Shown: piece after piece, positions 1 through 8,009 of the stretch
Numbering within the stretch: the first letter of the stretch is position 1
Layout of the letters: each line of letters starts with the position of its first letter
Source: Gallionella sp.
GTDB taxonomy: Bacteria; Pseudomonadota; Gammaproteobacteria; Burkholderiales; Gallionellaceae
Reading direction: 5' to 3'
Assembly: GCA_030690245.1 (NCBI GenBank)
Contig: JAUYGW010000056.1
Location: forward strand, 1-9,265
Length of the DNA stretch: 9,265 bases
The notes under the pieces: generated by a model
The model's input: the letters and a program-made list of their open reading frames with translations, nothing else
Told to the model about the DNA's origin: nothing
Databases searched by the model: none
Made by a program: the position numbers and the translations under genes

Positions 1-1161
1 GAAATCCTCAACCGCAACCTGCCCTACATCTCCGGCCCGCAATGGCTGGCAGATACCTTGTTGCGCGACAAGTGGGTGCTGGGGGTGGCGGGCACGCACG
101 GCAAGACGACGACCTCCTCGATGCTGGCGTGGATACTGGAATACGCGGGACTGAACCCCGGCTTCCTGATCGGCGGCGTGCCGCAGAATTTTGGCATCTC
201 GGCGCGGCTTGGTTCTCTCCCCTCGCCCGCAGGCGGGAGAGGGGCTGGGGGAGAGGGCGGTTTTTTCGTCATCGAGGCCGACGAATACGACACGGCCTTC
301 TTCGACAAGCGCTCCAAGTTCGTGCATTACCGCCCGCGCACCGCGATCCTGAACAACCTGGAATTCGACCACGCCGACATCTTCCCCGATCTCGCCAGCA
401 TCGAAACGCAGTTCCACCATCTGGTGCGCACCGTGCCCGGCAACGGGTTGGTGGTAAGCAACGGGCGCGAGGAATCGTTGCGGCGCGTGCTTCAGCGCGG
501 CTGCTGGACGCCGGTGGAAATGTTCGGCAGCCCACTTCCTTGCGAGGAAAAACAACCATCAAATATCGGTTGGAACATCGACGCGAATGACCGCGTGACG
601 CTGAACGGTGTACCGCAAGGCACGCTCGAATGGGACTTGCTCGGCGAGCACAACCGCCTGAACGCGCTCGCCGCCTTGGCCGCGGCGCGCTATGCCGGCG
701 TGCCGGTGGCGCAGGGTTTGGCTGCATTAAGCAAATTCCTGAACGTGAAGCGGCGCATGGAAGTGCGCGGCACGGTCAACGGCATCACCGTATATGACGA
801 CTTCGCGCATCACCCCACCGCGATCGACACCACCGTCGCCGGGCTGCGCCGCAAGGCCGGCAAGGCGCGCATCCTTGCGGTGCTCGAGCCGCGCTCCAAT
901 ACCATGAAGCTGGGCGTGATGAAGGACGCGCTGCCCGGCAGCCTGAAGGCGGCCGACCTGGTGTTCTGCTATGCCGGCAATCTCGGCTGGGATGCGCGCG
1001 GCGCACTGGCGCCCTTGGGTGAGAAGGCCGTGGTGAAAGATGACCTCAACGAGCTGATCGAAGCCATCGCCGCCGCCGCGCGCTCAGGCGATCAGATACT
1101 GGTGATGAGCAACGGCGGGTTCGGCGGGATACACGAGAAGCTGCTCAAAAAATTGGCGTAG
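1..1161 (+). CDS. mpl: UDP-N-acetylmuramate:L-alanyl-gamma-D-glutamyl-meso-diaminopimelate ligase (5' truncated by window)
   Basis: Mpl joins the tripeptide recovered from cell-wall turnover to UDP-MurNAc using ATP, in the cytoplasm, and so feeds peptidoglycan recycling. The frame is open from base 1, so the true start lies outside; about 70 N-terminal residues are missing compared with E. coli Mpl, leaving 386. Visible Mur-ligase marks are the P-loop GTHGKTTT (window residues 31-38), FFVIEADEYD, LNNLEFDHADIF, GEHNRLNALAA, DDFAHHPTAI, LEPRSNTMK and the C-terminal LVMSNGGFGGIHEKLL. These run in family order and match Mpl better than MurC, especially the FDKRSKFVHY and SNGGFGGIH segments. One oddity is a Gly/Pro-rich block of about 15 residues (72-87) between the SARLG and FFVIEADE segments, encoded by a palindromic repeat and absent from E. 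coli Mpl as I recall it. The TAG stop is contributed by a second repeat. It converges with ntrC. Confidence 0.95.
   Translation, partial: EILNRNLPYISGPQWLADTLLRDKWVLGVAGTHGKTTTSSMLAWILEYAGLNPGFLIGGVPQNFGISARLGSLPSPAGGRGAGGEGGFFVIEADEYDTAFFDKRSKFVHYRPRTAILNNLEFDHADIFPDLASIETQFHHLVRTVPGNGLVVSNGREESLRRVLQRGCWTPVEMFGSPLPCEEKQPSNIGWNIDANDRVTLNGVPQGTLEWDLLGEHNRLNALAALAAARYAGVPVAQGLAALSKFLNVKRRMEVRGTVNGITVYDDFAHHPTAIDTTVAGLRRKAGKARILAVLEPRSNTMKLGVMKDALPGSLKAADLVFCYAGNLGWDARGALAPLGEKAVVKDDLNELIEAIAAAARSGDQILVMSNGGFGGIHEKLLKKLA
214..257. repeat. GC-rich palindromic repeat inserted in frame in mpl
   Basis: A purine/pyrimidine-skewed palindrome lies inside the coding sequence. The stem pairs 219-229 with 234-244, with one G-A mismatch at 225/238 and a CAGG loop at 230-233. 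A further GAGAG at 251-255 can pair with the CTCT at 215-218 across a bulge. It resembles the dispersed palindromes of the CCCTCTCCC type seen between genes in many proteobacteria (recalled, not searched). It adds about 15 codons without a stop or frameshift, translated as a Gly/Pro/Ala/Arg-rich loop. Confidence 0.7.
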
Positions 1162-1262
1162 GGGCGTATGGCAATACGCCCTTGGCACAGCCGTTCACCG
1201 TCTGTTGAATCAACGTGGTTGAGACGAAGCCATAATAAGGGCAGGCGTATTGCCATACGCCC

Positions 1263-1267
<5 letters not shown>
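1157..1267. repeat. Inverted pair of REP-like palindromes between convergent mpl and ntrC, probable bidirectional terminator
   Basis: A 24-base unit at 1157-1180 recurs as a perfect reverse complement at 1244-1267. Each unit starts C-GTAG and then forms its own hairpin (GGCGTAT / ATACGCC with a 4-base loop). The two units can also pair with each other across the 63 bases between them. A GTAG lead followed by a palindrome is the known layout of REP elements mobilised by RAYT (TnpA-REP) transposases. The TAG of each GTAG is the stop codon of the gene on its side: mpl at 1159-1161 and ntrC at 1265-1263. The position fits a shared terminator or transcript-end stabiliser, though neither side has a clear U-tract. 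Confidence 0.8.
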
Positions 1268-2663
<1,396 letters not shown>

Positions 2664-2703
2664 AAAGTGTCACCTATGTCGTTGGTTAATTGGCGGACGA
2701 ATC

Positions 2704-2788
2704 ATTCAGCCACGGATGAACACGGATTTTCACGGATACAACCGTAGTGACTAATCCGTGTTTCATCAGTGTTCATCCGTGGCTGAAT
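2704..2788. repeat. Long interrupted inverted repeat between ntrB and ntrC
   Basis: The 20-base arm at 2704-2723 is perfectly reverse-complemented at 2769-2788. Inside it, CACGGAT at 2731-2737 pairs with ATCCGTG at 2754-2760, so the transcript can fold into one long hairpin. The arms themselves contain short direct repeats of the CACGGAT/GATGAACAC type. I recognise this as the kind of dispersed repeat found between genes in many proteobacteria (recalled, not searched). It lies inside the ntrB-ntrC transcription unit and occupies most of the gap. No U-tract follows it in the direction of transcription, so it is not an obvious intrinsic terminator. Confidence 0.8.
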
Positions 2789-2803
2789 TGCCGTTCTTTT
2801 TAA

Positions 2804-3880
2804 TCATGGAAGAGGAAGCAGCACGGTAAAGCAGGTGCGCCCAGGCTCGCTGTCGAATTCTATCGCGCCGTGATGCTGGTTGACGTAGTCCTGCGCCAGC
2901 GTCAACCCGAGCCCGTGGCCGTCGGCCCGCCCCGATACCAGCGGATAAAAAATTTTGTCTTGCAGTTCCGGCGGTATGCCGGGGCCGTTGTCGATGATCT
3001 GCACCATCACCGCGAGGCGGTGGCGGCGCTTGACCAGCGTTACCTGGCGCGCGATGCGGGTGCGCAGGGTGATGGTGCCGCTGCCCTGCATCGCCTGCGC
3101 GGCATTGCGCACGATGTTGAGCATCGCCTGGATCAGTTGCTCCTTGTCGCCGATCAGCGCGGGCAGGCTGATGTCGTAATCGCGCTGGATCGTCAATCCT
3201 GCCGGCATTTCCGCCAGCACCACGCTGCGCACGCGCTCCAGCACTTCGTGGATGTTGAGCGCGCTGTAGTGCGAGGCGTTTTGCGGGGAGAGCAATTTTT
3301 CCATCAGCGAGCGCAGCCGGTCCGCCTCCTGCACGATGACCTGGGTGTATTCGCGCAAGGCCGGCTTTTCCAGCTCCTGCTCGAGCAATTGCGCCGCGCC
3401 GCGTATGCCGCCGAGCGGGTTCTTGATCTCGTGCGCGAGGTTGCGCAACAGCAGGCGGCTGGCCTGCGTCTGATCCAGCATCTGCTCCTCGCGCGCGAGC
3501 TTGAGCGGACGGTCCATCGGGTGGAATTCCAGCAGCAGGCAGCGGCTAGAGTGAAGCTCGCCCAATTGCACTGGCGTCGCCGCGCAGCGCAAATGCAGCT
3601 TGCCGTGCGCATGCGTGCCCAGCGTCAGGTCGTGTTCGATATAACTGGCGTTGTCCCGGATCGCATGCTGCATCGCATTGGCCAATTGACCGCTATCCGT
3701 GAATGCCTGCTGCACCGGGTGCCCGAGCAGGTTTTTGCCGCTCACGTCGAACAGGTGTTCTGCGGCCGGGTTGAGATAGATGACGCGCGCCTCCTCGTCC
3801 AGCAGGATAACGGCGGTAGCCAGGTGTTCCGGCGTAAAAGATAGAAAGTCAGGCATATATTCTTGTGCAGCAGGAAACAT
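2804..3880 (-). CDS. ntrB: Nitrogen regulation sensor histidine kinase NtrB
   Basis: This cytoplasmic kinase/phosphatase controls NtrC and is itself normally governed by PII proteins. It is 358 residues, close to E. coli GlnL (349), and has no membrane segment. An N-terminal PAS-like domain (about 12-120) contains VIYLNPAAEHLFD. The phospho-acceptor His150 lies in NLAHEIKNPLGGIRGAAQLL, the NtrB-specific H-box. The N-box is NIVRNAAQAM (255-264), the G1 box DNGPGIP (297-303) and the G2 box GHGLGLT (321-327). It sits 15 bases after the DUF4124 gene and upstream of ntrC, so it is cotranscribed. The start is uncertain: the ATG at 3880 and the in-frame ATG at 3856 (protein beginning MPDFLSF) both lack a strong Shine-Dalgarno, and I cannot choose between them. 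Function is clear from the H-box, the G boxes and the neighbours. Confidence 0.95.
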   Translation of the reverse strand: MFPAAQEYMPDFLSFTPEHLATAVILLDEEARVIYLNPAAEHLFDVSGKNLLGHPVQQAFTDSGQLANAMQHAIRDNASYIEHDLTLGTHAHGKLHLRCAATPVQLGELHSSRCLLLEFHPMDRPLKLAREEQMLDQTQASRLLLRNLAHEIKNPLGGIRGAAQLLEQELEKPALREYTQVIVQEADRLRSLMEKLLSPQNASHYSALNIHEVLERVRSVVLAEMPAGLTIQRDYDISLPALIGDKEQLIQAMLNIVRNAAQAMQGSGTITLRTRIARQVTLVKRRHRLAVMVQIIDNGPGIPPELQDKIFYPLVSGRADGHGLGLTLAQDYVNQHHGAIEFDSEPGRTCFTVLLPLP

Positions 3881-3895
3881 GCCAGATGGGAAAAT

Positions 3896-4369
3896 TTACT
3901 TGAGTTTGGACAACTCGGTTTTGAGCGCTTCAATATTCTGGCTGTGCAACTCGACCTGGTCTTTCAGAGACTTGATCTTCTCTTCATATTTCGCCACATT
4001 GCGATAAGTTTTGCCGTCCTTGCCCCGATAGACTTCGGGCGTGCCTTCGCCCTCTTTCAGGCTCTGCCTGGCCTCTTCAAGCAATTTCTCCTCGGTGCTC
4101 AATTCATCCTGCAAAATCCTGCGGCGCGTGTCATCGCGTCTTTTTTGCGTTGCGCCGTCCACTCTCGGAAAGCCCTCGGGCGAAGCGGACGAACGCGCGC
4201 GCGCCGGCGGAACCATGGTGGGCAACGGCTCCAGGATGATTTTCTTGCCGCCCTTGATCGGTGTGCTGGAATAAGTGACATGACCCTCGGCATCGACGGC
4301 CTTGTAAATCTCCGCCTGCACCAACAACGGGCAGAGGCTTATCATCGCAAGCAAGTATCCGAGCTTCAT
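3896..4369 (-). CDS. Secreted DUF4124 domain protein with C-terminal coiled coil
   Basis: The function is not known. The 157-residue protein begins with a signal peptide (MKLGYLLAMISLCPLLVQA, cleavage likely near residue 19), so it is predicted to be periplasmic. It is followed at once by the DUF4124 pattern EIYKAVDAEGHVTYSSTPIKGGKKI, in which a short beta-hairpin carrying a YK...DxxGxVTYS motif is typical. A charged, Arg/Glu-rich middle leads to a predicted coiled coil from about 118 to the end (KYEEKIKSLKDQVELHSQ). A longer in-frame reading starts at 4447, but the ATG at 4369 is preferred because AGGAG at 4377-4381 is seven bases upstream and the signal peptide then starts correctly. It has its own sigma-70-like promoter and is the first gene of a probable DUF4124-ntrB-ntrC operon. 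Small DUF4124 proteins are common beside glnA/ntrBC in betaproteobacteria as I recall; no role in nitrogen control is shown by the sequence. Confidence 0.85.
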   Translation of the reverse strand: MKLGYLLAMISLCPLLVQAEIYKAVDAEGHVTYSSTPIKGGKKIILEPLPTMVPPARARSSASPEGFPRVDGATQKRRDDTRRRILQDELSTEEKLLEEARQSLKEGEGTPEVYRGKDGKTYRNVAKYEEKIKSLKDQVELHSQNIEALKTELSKLK

Positions 4370-4376
4370 TTTCATT

Positions 4377-4381
4377 CTCCT
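4377..4381 (-). promoter_or_regulatory. Shine-Dalgarno deciding the DUF4124 start
   Basis: AGGAG on the minus strand sits seven bases before the ATG at 4369 and only one base before the preceding ATG at 4375. It therefore favours the downstream start and excludes the longer reading from 4447. Confidence 0.75.
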
Positions 4382-4403
4382 GAAATAGGCTCTAACGCGG
4401 GCA

Positions 4404-4432
4404 AGTATAGGGCAAGCATTGTGTACAGACAA
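4404..4432 (-). promoter_or_regulatory. Sigma-70-type promoter for DUF4124-ntrB-ntrC
   Basis: On the minus strand, TTGTCT (4432-4427, four of six consensus) and TATACT (4409-4404, five of six) are separated by exactly 17 bases. Transcription would begin near 4397, about 28 bases before the DUF4124 ATG. It lies just downstream of the glnA terminator, so the regulator genes have their own start. A TGCACC half-site resembling half of an NtrC operator lies upstream at 4441-4446. Confidence 0.65.
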
Positions 4433-4440
4433 ACTTTTAC

Positions 4441-4474
4441 GGTGCAAAACAAAACGGGGCTTGCGCCCCGTTTT
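4441..4474 (-). terminator. Rho-independent terminator after glnA
   Basis: On the minus strand the arms AAAACGGGGC (4474-4465) and GCCCCGTTTT (4460-4451) are perfectly complementary around a 4-base loop, followed by GTTTTGC. This gives a GC-rich stem plus U-rich tail 27 bases after the glnA stop. It separates glnA transcription from the DUF4124-ntrBC unit, though readthrough remains possible. Confidence 0.9.
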
Positions 4475-4500
4475 GCCGTTCTGCTTTGCGAGACCGAAAT

Positions 4501-5916
4501 CTAGATGCTGTAATACATATCGAATTCGATCGGATGCGTGGTCATACGCAAACGGGTCACCTCGTCCATCTTCAATGCGATGAAGGCATCGATGAAGTCG
4601 TTGGAGAACACGCCGCCGCGTGACAGGAATTCGCGATCCTTGTCCAGGTGCGCCAGCGCTTCATCCAGCGAGCTGCACACGGTCGGGATCTTCGCGTCTT
4701 CTTCCGGCGGCAGGTCATACAGGTTCTTGTCGGCCGGATCGCCGGGGTGGATCTTGTTCTGGATGCCATCCAGGCCGGCCATCATCAAGGCTGTGAAGCA
4801 CAGATACGGGTTCGCGGTCGGATCCGGGAAGCGGGTCTCGATGCGGCGCGCCTTGTCGCTGGTCACATGCGGGATGCGAATCGAAGCGGAACGGTTCTTC
4901 GCCGAGTAAGCCAGCTTGGTGGGCGCTTCGTAATGCGGGACCAGGCGCTTGTAGGAGTTGGTGCCGGGGTTGCAGATCGCATTCAGCGCCTTGGCGTGCT
5001 TGATGATGCCGCCGATGTAGTACAGCGCGGTGTCGGACAGGCCGGCGTAACCGTTGCCCGCGAACGTGTTCTTGCCGTCCTTCCAGATCGACTGGTGCAC
5101 GTGCATGCCGGAACCGTTGTCGCCGACGATGGGCTTGGGCATGAAGGTCGCGGTCTTGCCGTATTGGTGCGCGTTATTATGCACCACGTATTTCAATGCC
5201 TGGGTCTGGTCGGCGCGGCGCACCAGCGTGTTGAACTTGGTGCCGATTTCGCACTGTCCGGCGGTCGCCACTTCATGGTGATGCACTTCCACTTCGATGC
5301 CGATGTCTTCCAGAGCCAGGCACATCGCCGCGCGGATGTCGTTCAGGCTGTCGACCGGCGGAACCGGGAAATAGCCGCCCTTGACGGTCGGGCGGTGGCC
5401 GGTGTTGCCGCCGTCGAATTTCTCGGCGGAAGACCAGGCTGCCTCTTCGGAATTGATCTTGACTGAGCAGCCGGACATATCGACATGCCAGTTCACCGAG
5501 TCAAAAATGAAAAATTCGGGCTCCGGGCCGAAGAAGGCGGTGTCGCCGATGCCGCTGGACTTCAGGTAGGCTTCGGCGCGCTTCGCGATGGAGCGCGGAT
5601 CGCGGTCATAACCCTTGCCGTCGGTCGGCTCCACGACGTCGCAGGTGACCACCAGGGTGTTTTCGTCCATGAACGGGTCGAGATAGGCCGTCGCCGGGTC
5701 CGGCATCAACAGCATGTCCGAGGCCTGGATGCCCTTCCAGCCGGCGATGGAGGAACCATCGAACGCATGGCCGTCTTCGAATTTATCCAGATCCACGTAC
5801 TTGGCCGGCACACCGACGTGCTGCTCCTTGCCGCGCGTATCGGTAAAACGGAAATCCACGAACTTGACGTCATGGTCTTTAATCATCTTCAACACATCAT
5901 TTACCGACATCGACAT
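4501..5916 (-). CDS. glnA: Glutamine synthetase type I
   Basis: GlnA makes glutamine from glutamate, ammonia and ATP as a cytoplasmic dodecamer, the main ammonium-assimilation step. The 471-residue product matches the bacterial GSI-beta class (about 470). Visible motifs are DGSSIAGW near the N-terminus, the metal/ATP segment [12 protein letters not shown] (about 128-139), [16 protein letters not shown], the ATP-binding [22 protein letters not shown], and RSASIRIP. The adenylylation site is present as Tyr400 in [10 protein letters not shown], so activity is expected to be controlled by GlnE. A longer reading from a TTG at 5931 is rejected because GGGAG at 5923-5927 lies six bases before the ATG at 5916. 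Upstream are a sigma-54-like promoter and an NtrC-like site, and downstream a strong terminator, so it is probably a single-gene transcript next to its own regulators. Confidence 0.98.
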   Translation of the reverse strand: MSMSVNDVLKMIKDHDVKFVDFRFTDTRGKEQHVGVPAKYVDLDKFEDGHAFDGSSIAGWKGIQASDMLLMPDPATAYLDPFMDENTLVVTCDVVEPTDGKGYDRDPRSIAKRAEAYLKSSGIGDTAFFGPEPEFFIFDSVNWHVDMSGCSVKINSEEAAWSSAEKFDGGNTGHRPTVKGGYFPVPPVDSLNDIRAAMCLALEDIGIEVEVHHHEVATAGQCEIGTKFNTLVRRADQTQALKYVVHNNAHQYGKTATFMPKPIVGDNGSGMHVHQSIWKDGKNTFAGNGYAGLSDTALYYIGGIIKHAKALNAICNPGTNSYKRLVPHYEAPTKLAYSAKNRSASIRIPHVTSDKARRIETRFPDPTANPYLCFTALMMAGLDGIQNKIHPGDPADKNLYDLPPEEDAKIPTVCSSLDEALAHLDKDREFLSRGGVFSNDFIDAFIALKMDEVTRLRMTTHPIEFDMYYSI

Positions 5917-5922
5917 AGCTTT

Positions 5923-5927
5923 CTCCC
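5923..5927 (-). promoter_or_regulatory. Shine-Dalgarno deciding the glnA start
   Basis: GGGAG on the minus strand is six bases before the ATG at 5916. A second in-frame ATG at 5910 is twelve bases away and less well placed. The TTG at 5931 lies upstream of the site and cannot use it. Confidence 0.8.
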
Positions 5928-5995
5928 ACAAAAATACGAAAATTAAAAATTAAACTGCTCAACTGAAATCCGGAATTTTATACGCATAAAGCAAC

Positions 5996-6010
5996 GCACG
6001 AAGCGTGCCA
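5996..6010 (-). promoter_or_regulatory. Candidate sigma-54 (-24/-12) promoter of glnA
   Basis: The minus strand reads TGGCACGCTTCGTGC, with the invariant GG (6009-6008) and GC (5997-5996) separated by ten bases as sigma-54 promoters require. The -24 half is a perfect TGGCACG; the -12 half is GTGC rather than TTGC. Transcription would start near 5984, giving a leader of about 68 bases. A TATAAAAT about 10-20 bases further down could be part of an alternative sigma-70 -10 element, but I found no matching -35. Confidence 0.6.
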
Positions 6011-6103
6011 ATTCTTCATATATGACAGAACGGCATTGTGCCATAAGGCCATCATGCGGCACAGAAAATATTTGCACCTGAATTGGGCATAACAGGATGC
6101 TTA

Positions 6104-6120
6104 CGCACTAATTTTGTGCA
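6104..6120 (-). promoter_or_regulatory. Candidate NtrC-binding site (enhancer) for glnA
   Basis: The minus strand reads TGCACAAAATTAGTGCG. It has the GCAC-N7-GTGC dyad of NtrC operators (enterobacterial consensus about TGCACY-N5-GGTGCA) with an AT-rich centre. Its centre is about 128 bases upstream of the predicted sigma-54 start, a spacing similar to the two NtrC enhancers of E. coli glnA. It overlaps the stop codon and last codons of the metal transporter gene. A second, weaker half-site may lie near 6063-6080. Confidence 0.6.
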
Positions 6121-7298
6121 TGGCTGCGATGGACATGAATGGCACGGAAGAACTCATCATCGCGCACCAGTTCATCGCAGCGCGCCTGCAACGCATCGGC
6201 CTGCCCGGCCTGCCGGCTGGCGGCGGCCAGGTAGATTTCGGCATCGACCTTGCCGTCCAGATAGTGAAACACCACGCGATTGCCCGACAAATCCGGTTCC
6301 CCCAGCCGCCCGGCCAGATGCGCCAGCAAACCGGGGCGGCCGGGCAGATGTGCATTCGGTTTGGCTTGCAGGTCATCTTCCGGATCGATGTGCACCATCA
6401 CATCCATCACATGATGGTTGTTGAGCACGGCATAACGCGCCGATTCGGCAATGTAATGTCCTTCCGACACGCTGATCTTGGGATCGACCACGATATGCGC
6501 GTCAACCAGCGCATTGTCGGCCATCTTGCGCGTGCGCAACTCATGCAGCGCCCGCACGCCATGGGTATTGAGCAAGGTTTGCCGGATGGCCTCGACCTCC
6601 TCCGCATCCAGCCCGGTGTCGATCAATTCGGCCATCGCCTCCAAAGCCAGCTTGCCGCCCATATGCGCGATCATCACCCCCACCACCGCAGCGGCGAGCA
6701 AATCGAAGAAGGTATAGCCGAGCAGGTTGCCGACGATCCCGACGATAACCACCAATGAAGACGCCGCATCCGAACGCGCATGCCATGCGTTGGCCACCAG
6801 CATCTGCGAGCGTACCCGTTTGGCCACCGCCAGCATATAACGGAACATGCCCTCCTTGGCGACCAGGGCGATAACCGCGATCGCAAGCGCGACCGGATTG
6901 ACCGCCTGCAACGCCTCGGGATGTTGCAGGCGCATCGCGGCAGCCACCAGCAACACCACGCCGAGCGCTGCCAGGAATGTGCCCAGAATAAGCGTTGCGG
7001 CAGTTTCCACCCGCGCGTGCCCGTAAGGATGATCGGCATCGGCGTGCCGGTTGCCGTGCCGGTTTGCATACAGCACCAGCACATCGGACATCAAATCCGA
7101 CAGCGAATGCAAGCCATCGGACATCAGGGCTTGCGAATGCGCGAAAAATCCGCCCACAACCTGAAAGAAAGTCAACAGCAAATTGATGACGATGCTCACC
7201 CACGTGCTTTTTTGCGCGGCGGCAAAACGCTCCGGGTGCATCGGCTCGAAAGCCCCGATTTCAGCCTGGGATTGATGTTTATGGGTGTGATTTTTCAT
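6108..7298 (-). CDS. Cation diffusion facilitator family metal exporter with extra C-terminal domain
   Basis: This inner-membrane antiporter is predicted to export divalent metal (zinc, cadmium, iron or similar) in exchange for protons. The 396-residue protein has a His-rich start (MKNHTHKHQ), then about six membrane segments at 33-55, 58-77, 100-122, 134-152, 178-196 and 198-215. The transport-site residues are His64 and Asp68 in SDGLHSLSD (segment 2) and His173 and Asp177 in HARSDAASS (segment 5). This HxxxD pair set is more typical of zinc-type carriers than the DxxxD of FieF. A cytoplasmic dimerisation domain follows (about 220-305, ending in MDVMVHIDPED). About 90 further residues (309-396) extend beyond the usual 300-residue family length. 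No strong Shine-Dalgarno precedes the ATG, so the start is moderately supported. It is divergent from the rhodanese gene, and its 3' end carries the glnA enhancer. Substrate is undetermined. Confidence 0.92.
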   Translation of the reverse strand: MKNHTHKHQSQAEIGAFEPMHPERFAAAQKSTWVSIVINLLLTFFQVVGGFFAHSQALMSDGLHSLSDLMSDVLVLYANRHGNRHADADHPYGHARVETAATLILGTFLAALGVVLLVAAAMRLQHPEALQAVNPVALAIAVIALVAKEGMFRYMLAVAKRVRSQMLVANAWHARSDAASSLVVIVGIVGNLLGYTFFDLLAAAVVGVMIAHMGGKLALEAMAELIDTGLDAEEVEAIRQTLLNTHGVRALHELRTRKMADNALVDAHIVVDPKISVSEGHYIAESARYAVLNNHHVMDVMVHIDPEDDLQAKPNAHLPGRPGLLAHLAGRLGEPDLSGNRVVFHYLDGKVDAEIYLAAASRQAGQADALQARCDELVRDDEFFRAIHVHRSHAQN

Positions 7299-7385
7299 GC
7301 CGGTTGCGCTACTATGTGCCTGTCACTGCGCAGCATAACACCTGCGCCAGATTCGTTAAACAACGCTATCAACGAAAGAAACCAC

Positions 7386-7838
7386 ATGGGTAAAATTACC
7401 GCCATTCTGCAAGCCGCGCAGCAACGCGCCAAAGAAATGAATCTATCCTACGAGGGCGCGCTGTACCCGGATGAGGCTTATGAAATATTACAAAGCGCAC
7501 CCGGTGCCAAGCTGGTGGATGTGCGCAGCCGCGCCGAGCTGGACTGGGTCGGACGCGTGCCCGGCGCCGTGGAAATCGAATGGGCAATCTATCCGGGCAT
7601 GAAACCCAACCCGCATTTCATCACCCAGCTCGAACAGCAGGTGGACAAAGAAGCCTTGGCTATATTCATCTGCCGCAGCGGAATACGCTCCAACGCCGCC
7701 GCAGCTGCCGCCACCCAAGCAGGCTACGGCGACTGTTACAACGTGCTGGAAGGTTTCGAAGGCGACAAAGGCGCGGACGGGCACCGCAATACATTGGGCG
7801 GCTGGCGCGTGGCCGGATTGCCCTGGGAACAGAGCTGA
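7386..7838 (+). CDS. Single-domain rhodanese-like sulfurtransferase
   Basis: The 150-residue protein has one rhodanese domain. The fold marks are KLVDVRSRAELDWVGRVPGA (42-61), the active-site loop with Cys96 in IFICRSGIRS, and a C-terminal GFEGDKGADGHR...GGWRVAGLPW segment. The CRSGIRS loop has the six-residue shape of sulfur-transferring rhodaneses, so the cysteine is likely to carry a persulfide. It lacks a signal peptide and should be cytoplasmic. The donor and acceptor are unknown. The start at 7386 is chosen because homologues of this type begin near this MGKITAIL segment and the reading further upstream is antisense to the transporter gene; a weak GAAAG lies about eight bases upstream. 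It is divergent from the metal exporter, with 87 bases between the starts, which may hold both promoters, though none is clear. Confidence 0.9.
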   Translation: MGKITAILQAAQQRAKEMNLSYEGALYPDEAYEILQSAPGAKLVDVRSRAELDWVGRVPGAVEIEWAIYPGMKPNPHFITQLEQQVDKEALAIFICRSGIRSNAAAAAATQAGYGDCYNVLEGFEGDKGADGHRNTLGGWRVAGLPWEQS

Positions 7839-7903
7839 TTCTCTGCAAGCCGCGCTATGACCGGGTTCTTGAAGTCATGCTTTTCCCGGCGCCGTGGCAA
7901 ATA

Positions 7904-7920
7904 CCGCCAATTGTTGGCGG
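7904..7920. other. Small hairpin downstream of the rhodanese gene
   Basis: CCGCCAA (7904-7910) and TTGGCGG (7914-7920) form a perfect 7-base stem with a 3-base loop, 66 bases after the rhodanese stop. No T-run follows, so it is at best a weak terminator or a transcript-end hairpin. Confidence 0.4.
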
Positions 7921-7949
7921 CTAGTGTCACATCACTCCGCACAACCTTC

Positions 7950-7978
7950 TTGAGCCTTGCCTCGGCATCAGCGATGAT
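7950..7978 (+). promoter_or_regulatory. Possible promoter of the toxin-antitoxin genes
   Basis: TTGAGC (7950-7955) and GATGAT (7973-7978), each four of six to consensus, are 17 bases apart. A short dyad, TGAT-TGC-ATCA (7975-7985), overlaps the -10 and could be an operator for the antitoxin, as autoregulation is usual for such pairs. Both calls rest on pattern only. Confidence 0.35.
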
Positions 7979-8009
7979 TGCATCACATCTGTAATGCGTG
8001 AGGTAACCC

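Noticed and set aside
536..549. Small hairpin TTCCT-TGCG-AGGAA in mpl within a GC-poor patch
   Set aside because: It is a short stem in a naturally variable segment of Mpl, with only about four residues more than E. coli Mpl; not enough to call an insertion.
42..590. Long plus-strand reading in another frame over mpl
   Set aside because: It is Arg/His-rich in the way shadow frames of GC-rich genes are, and mpl is clearly the coding frame over the same bases.
2870..3844. 324-codon plus-strand reading opposite ntrB
   Set aside because: This is an antisense shadow; the low-complexity Arg/Gln/Val composition matches no family I know, while ntrB has its H, N and G boxes.
4648..5466. 272-codon plus-strand reading opposite glnA
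   Set aside because: This is an antisense shadow of a highly conserved gene.
6114..6758. Plus-strand reading opposite the metal exporter
   Set aside because: It is a His/Gln-rich antisense shadow with no supporting start signal.
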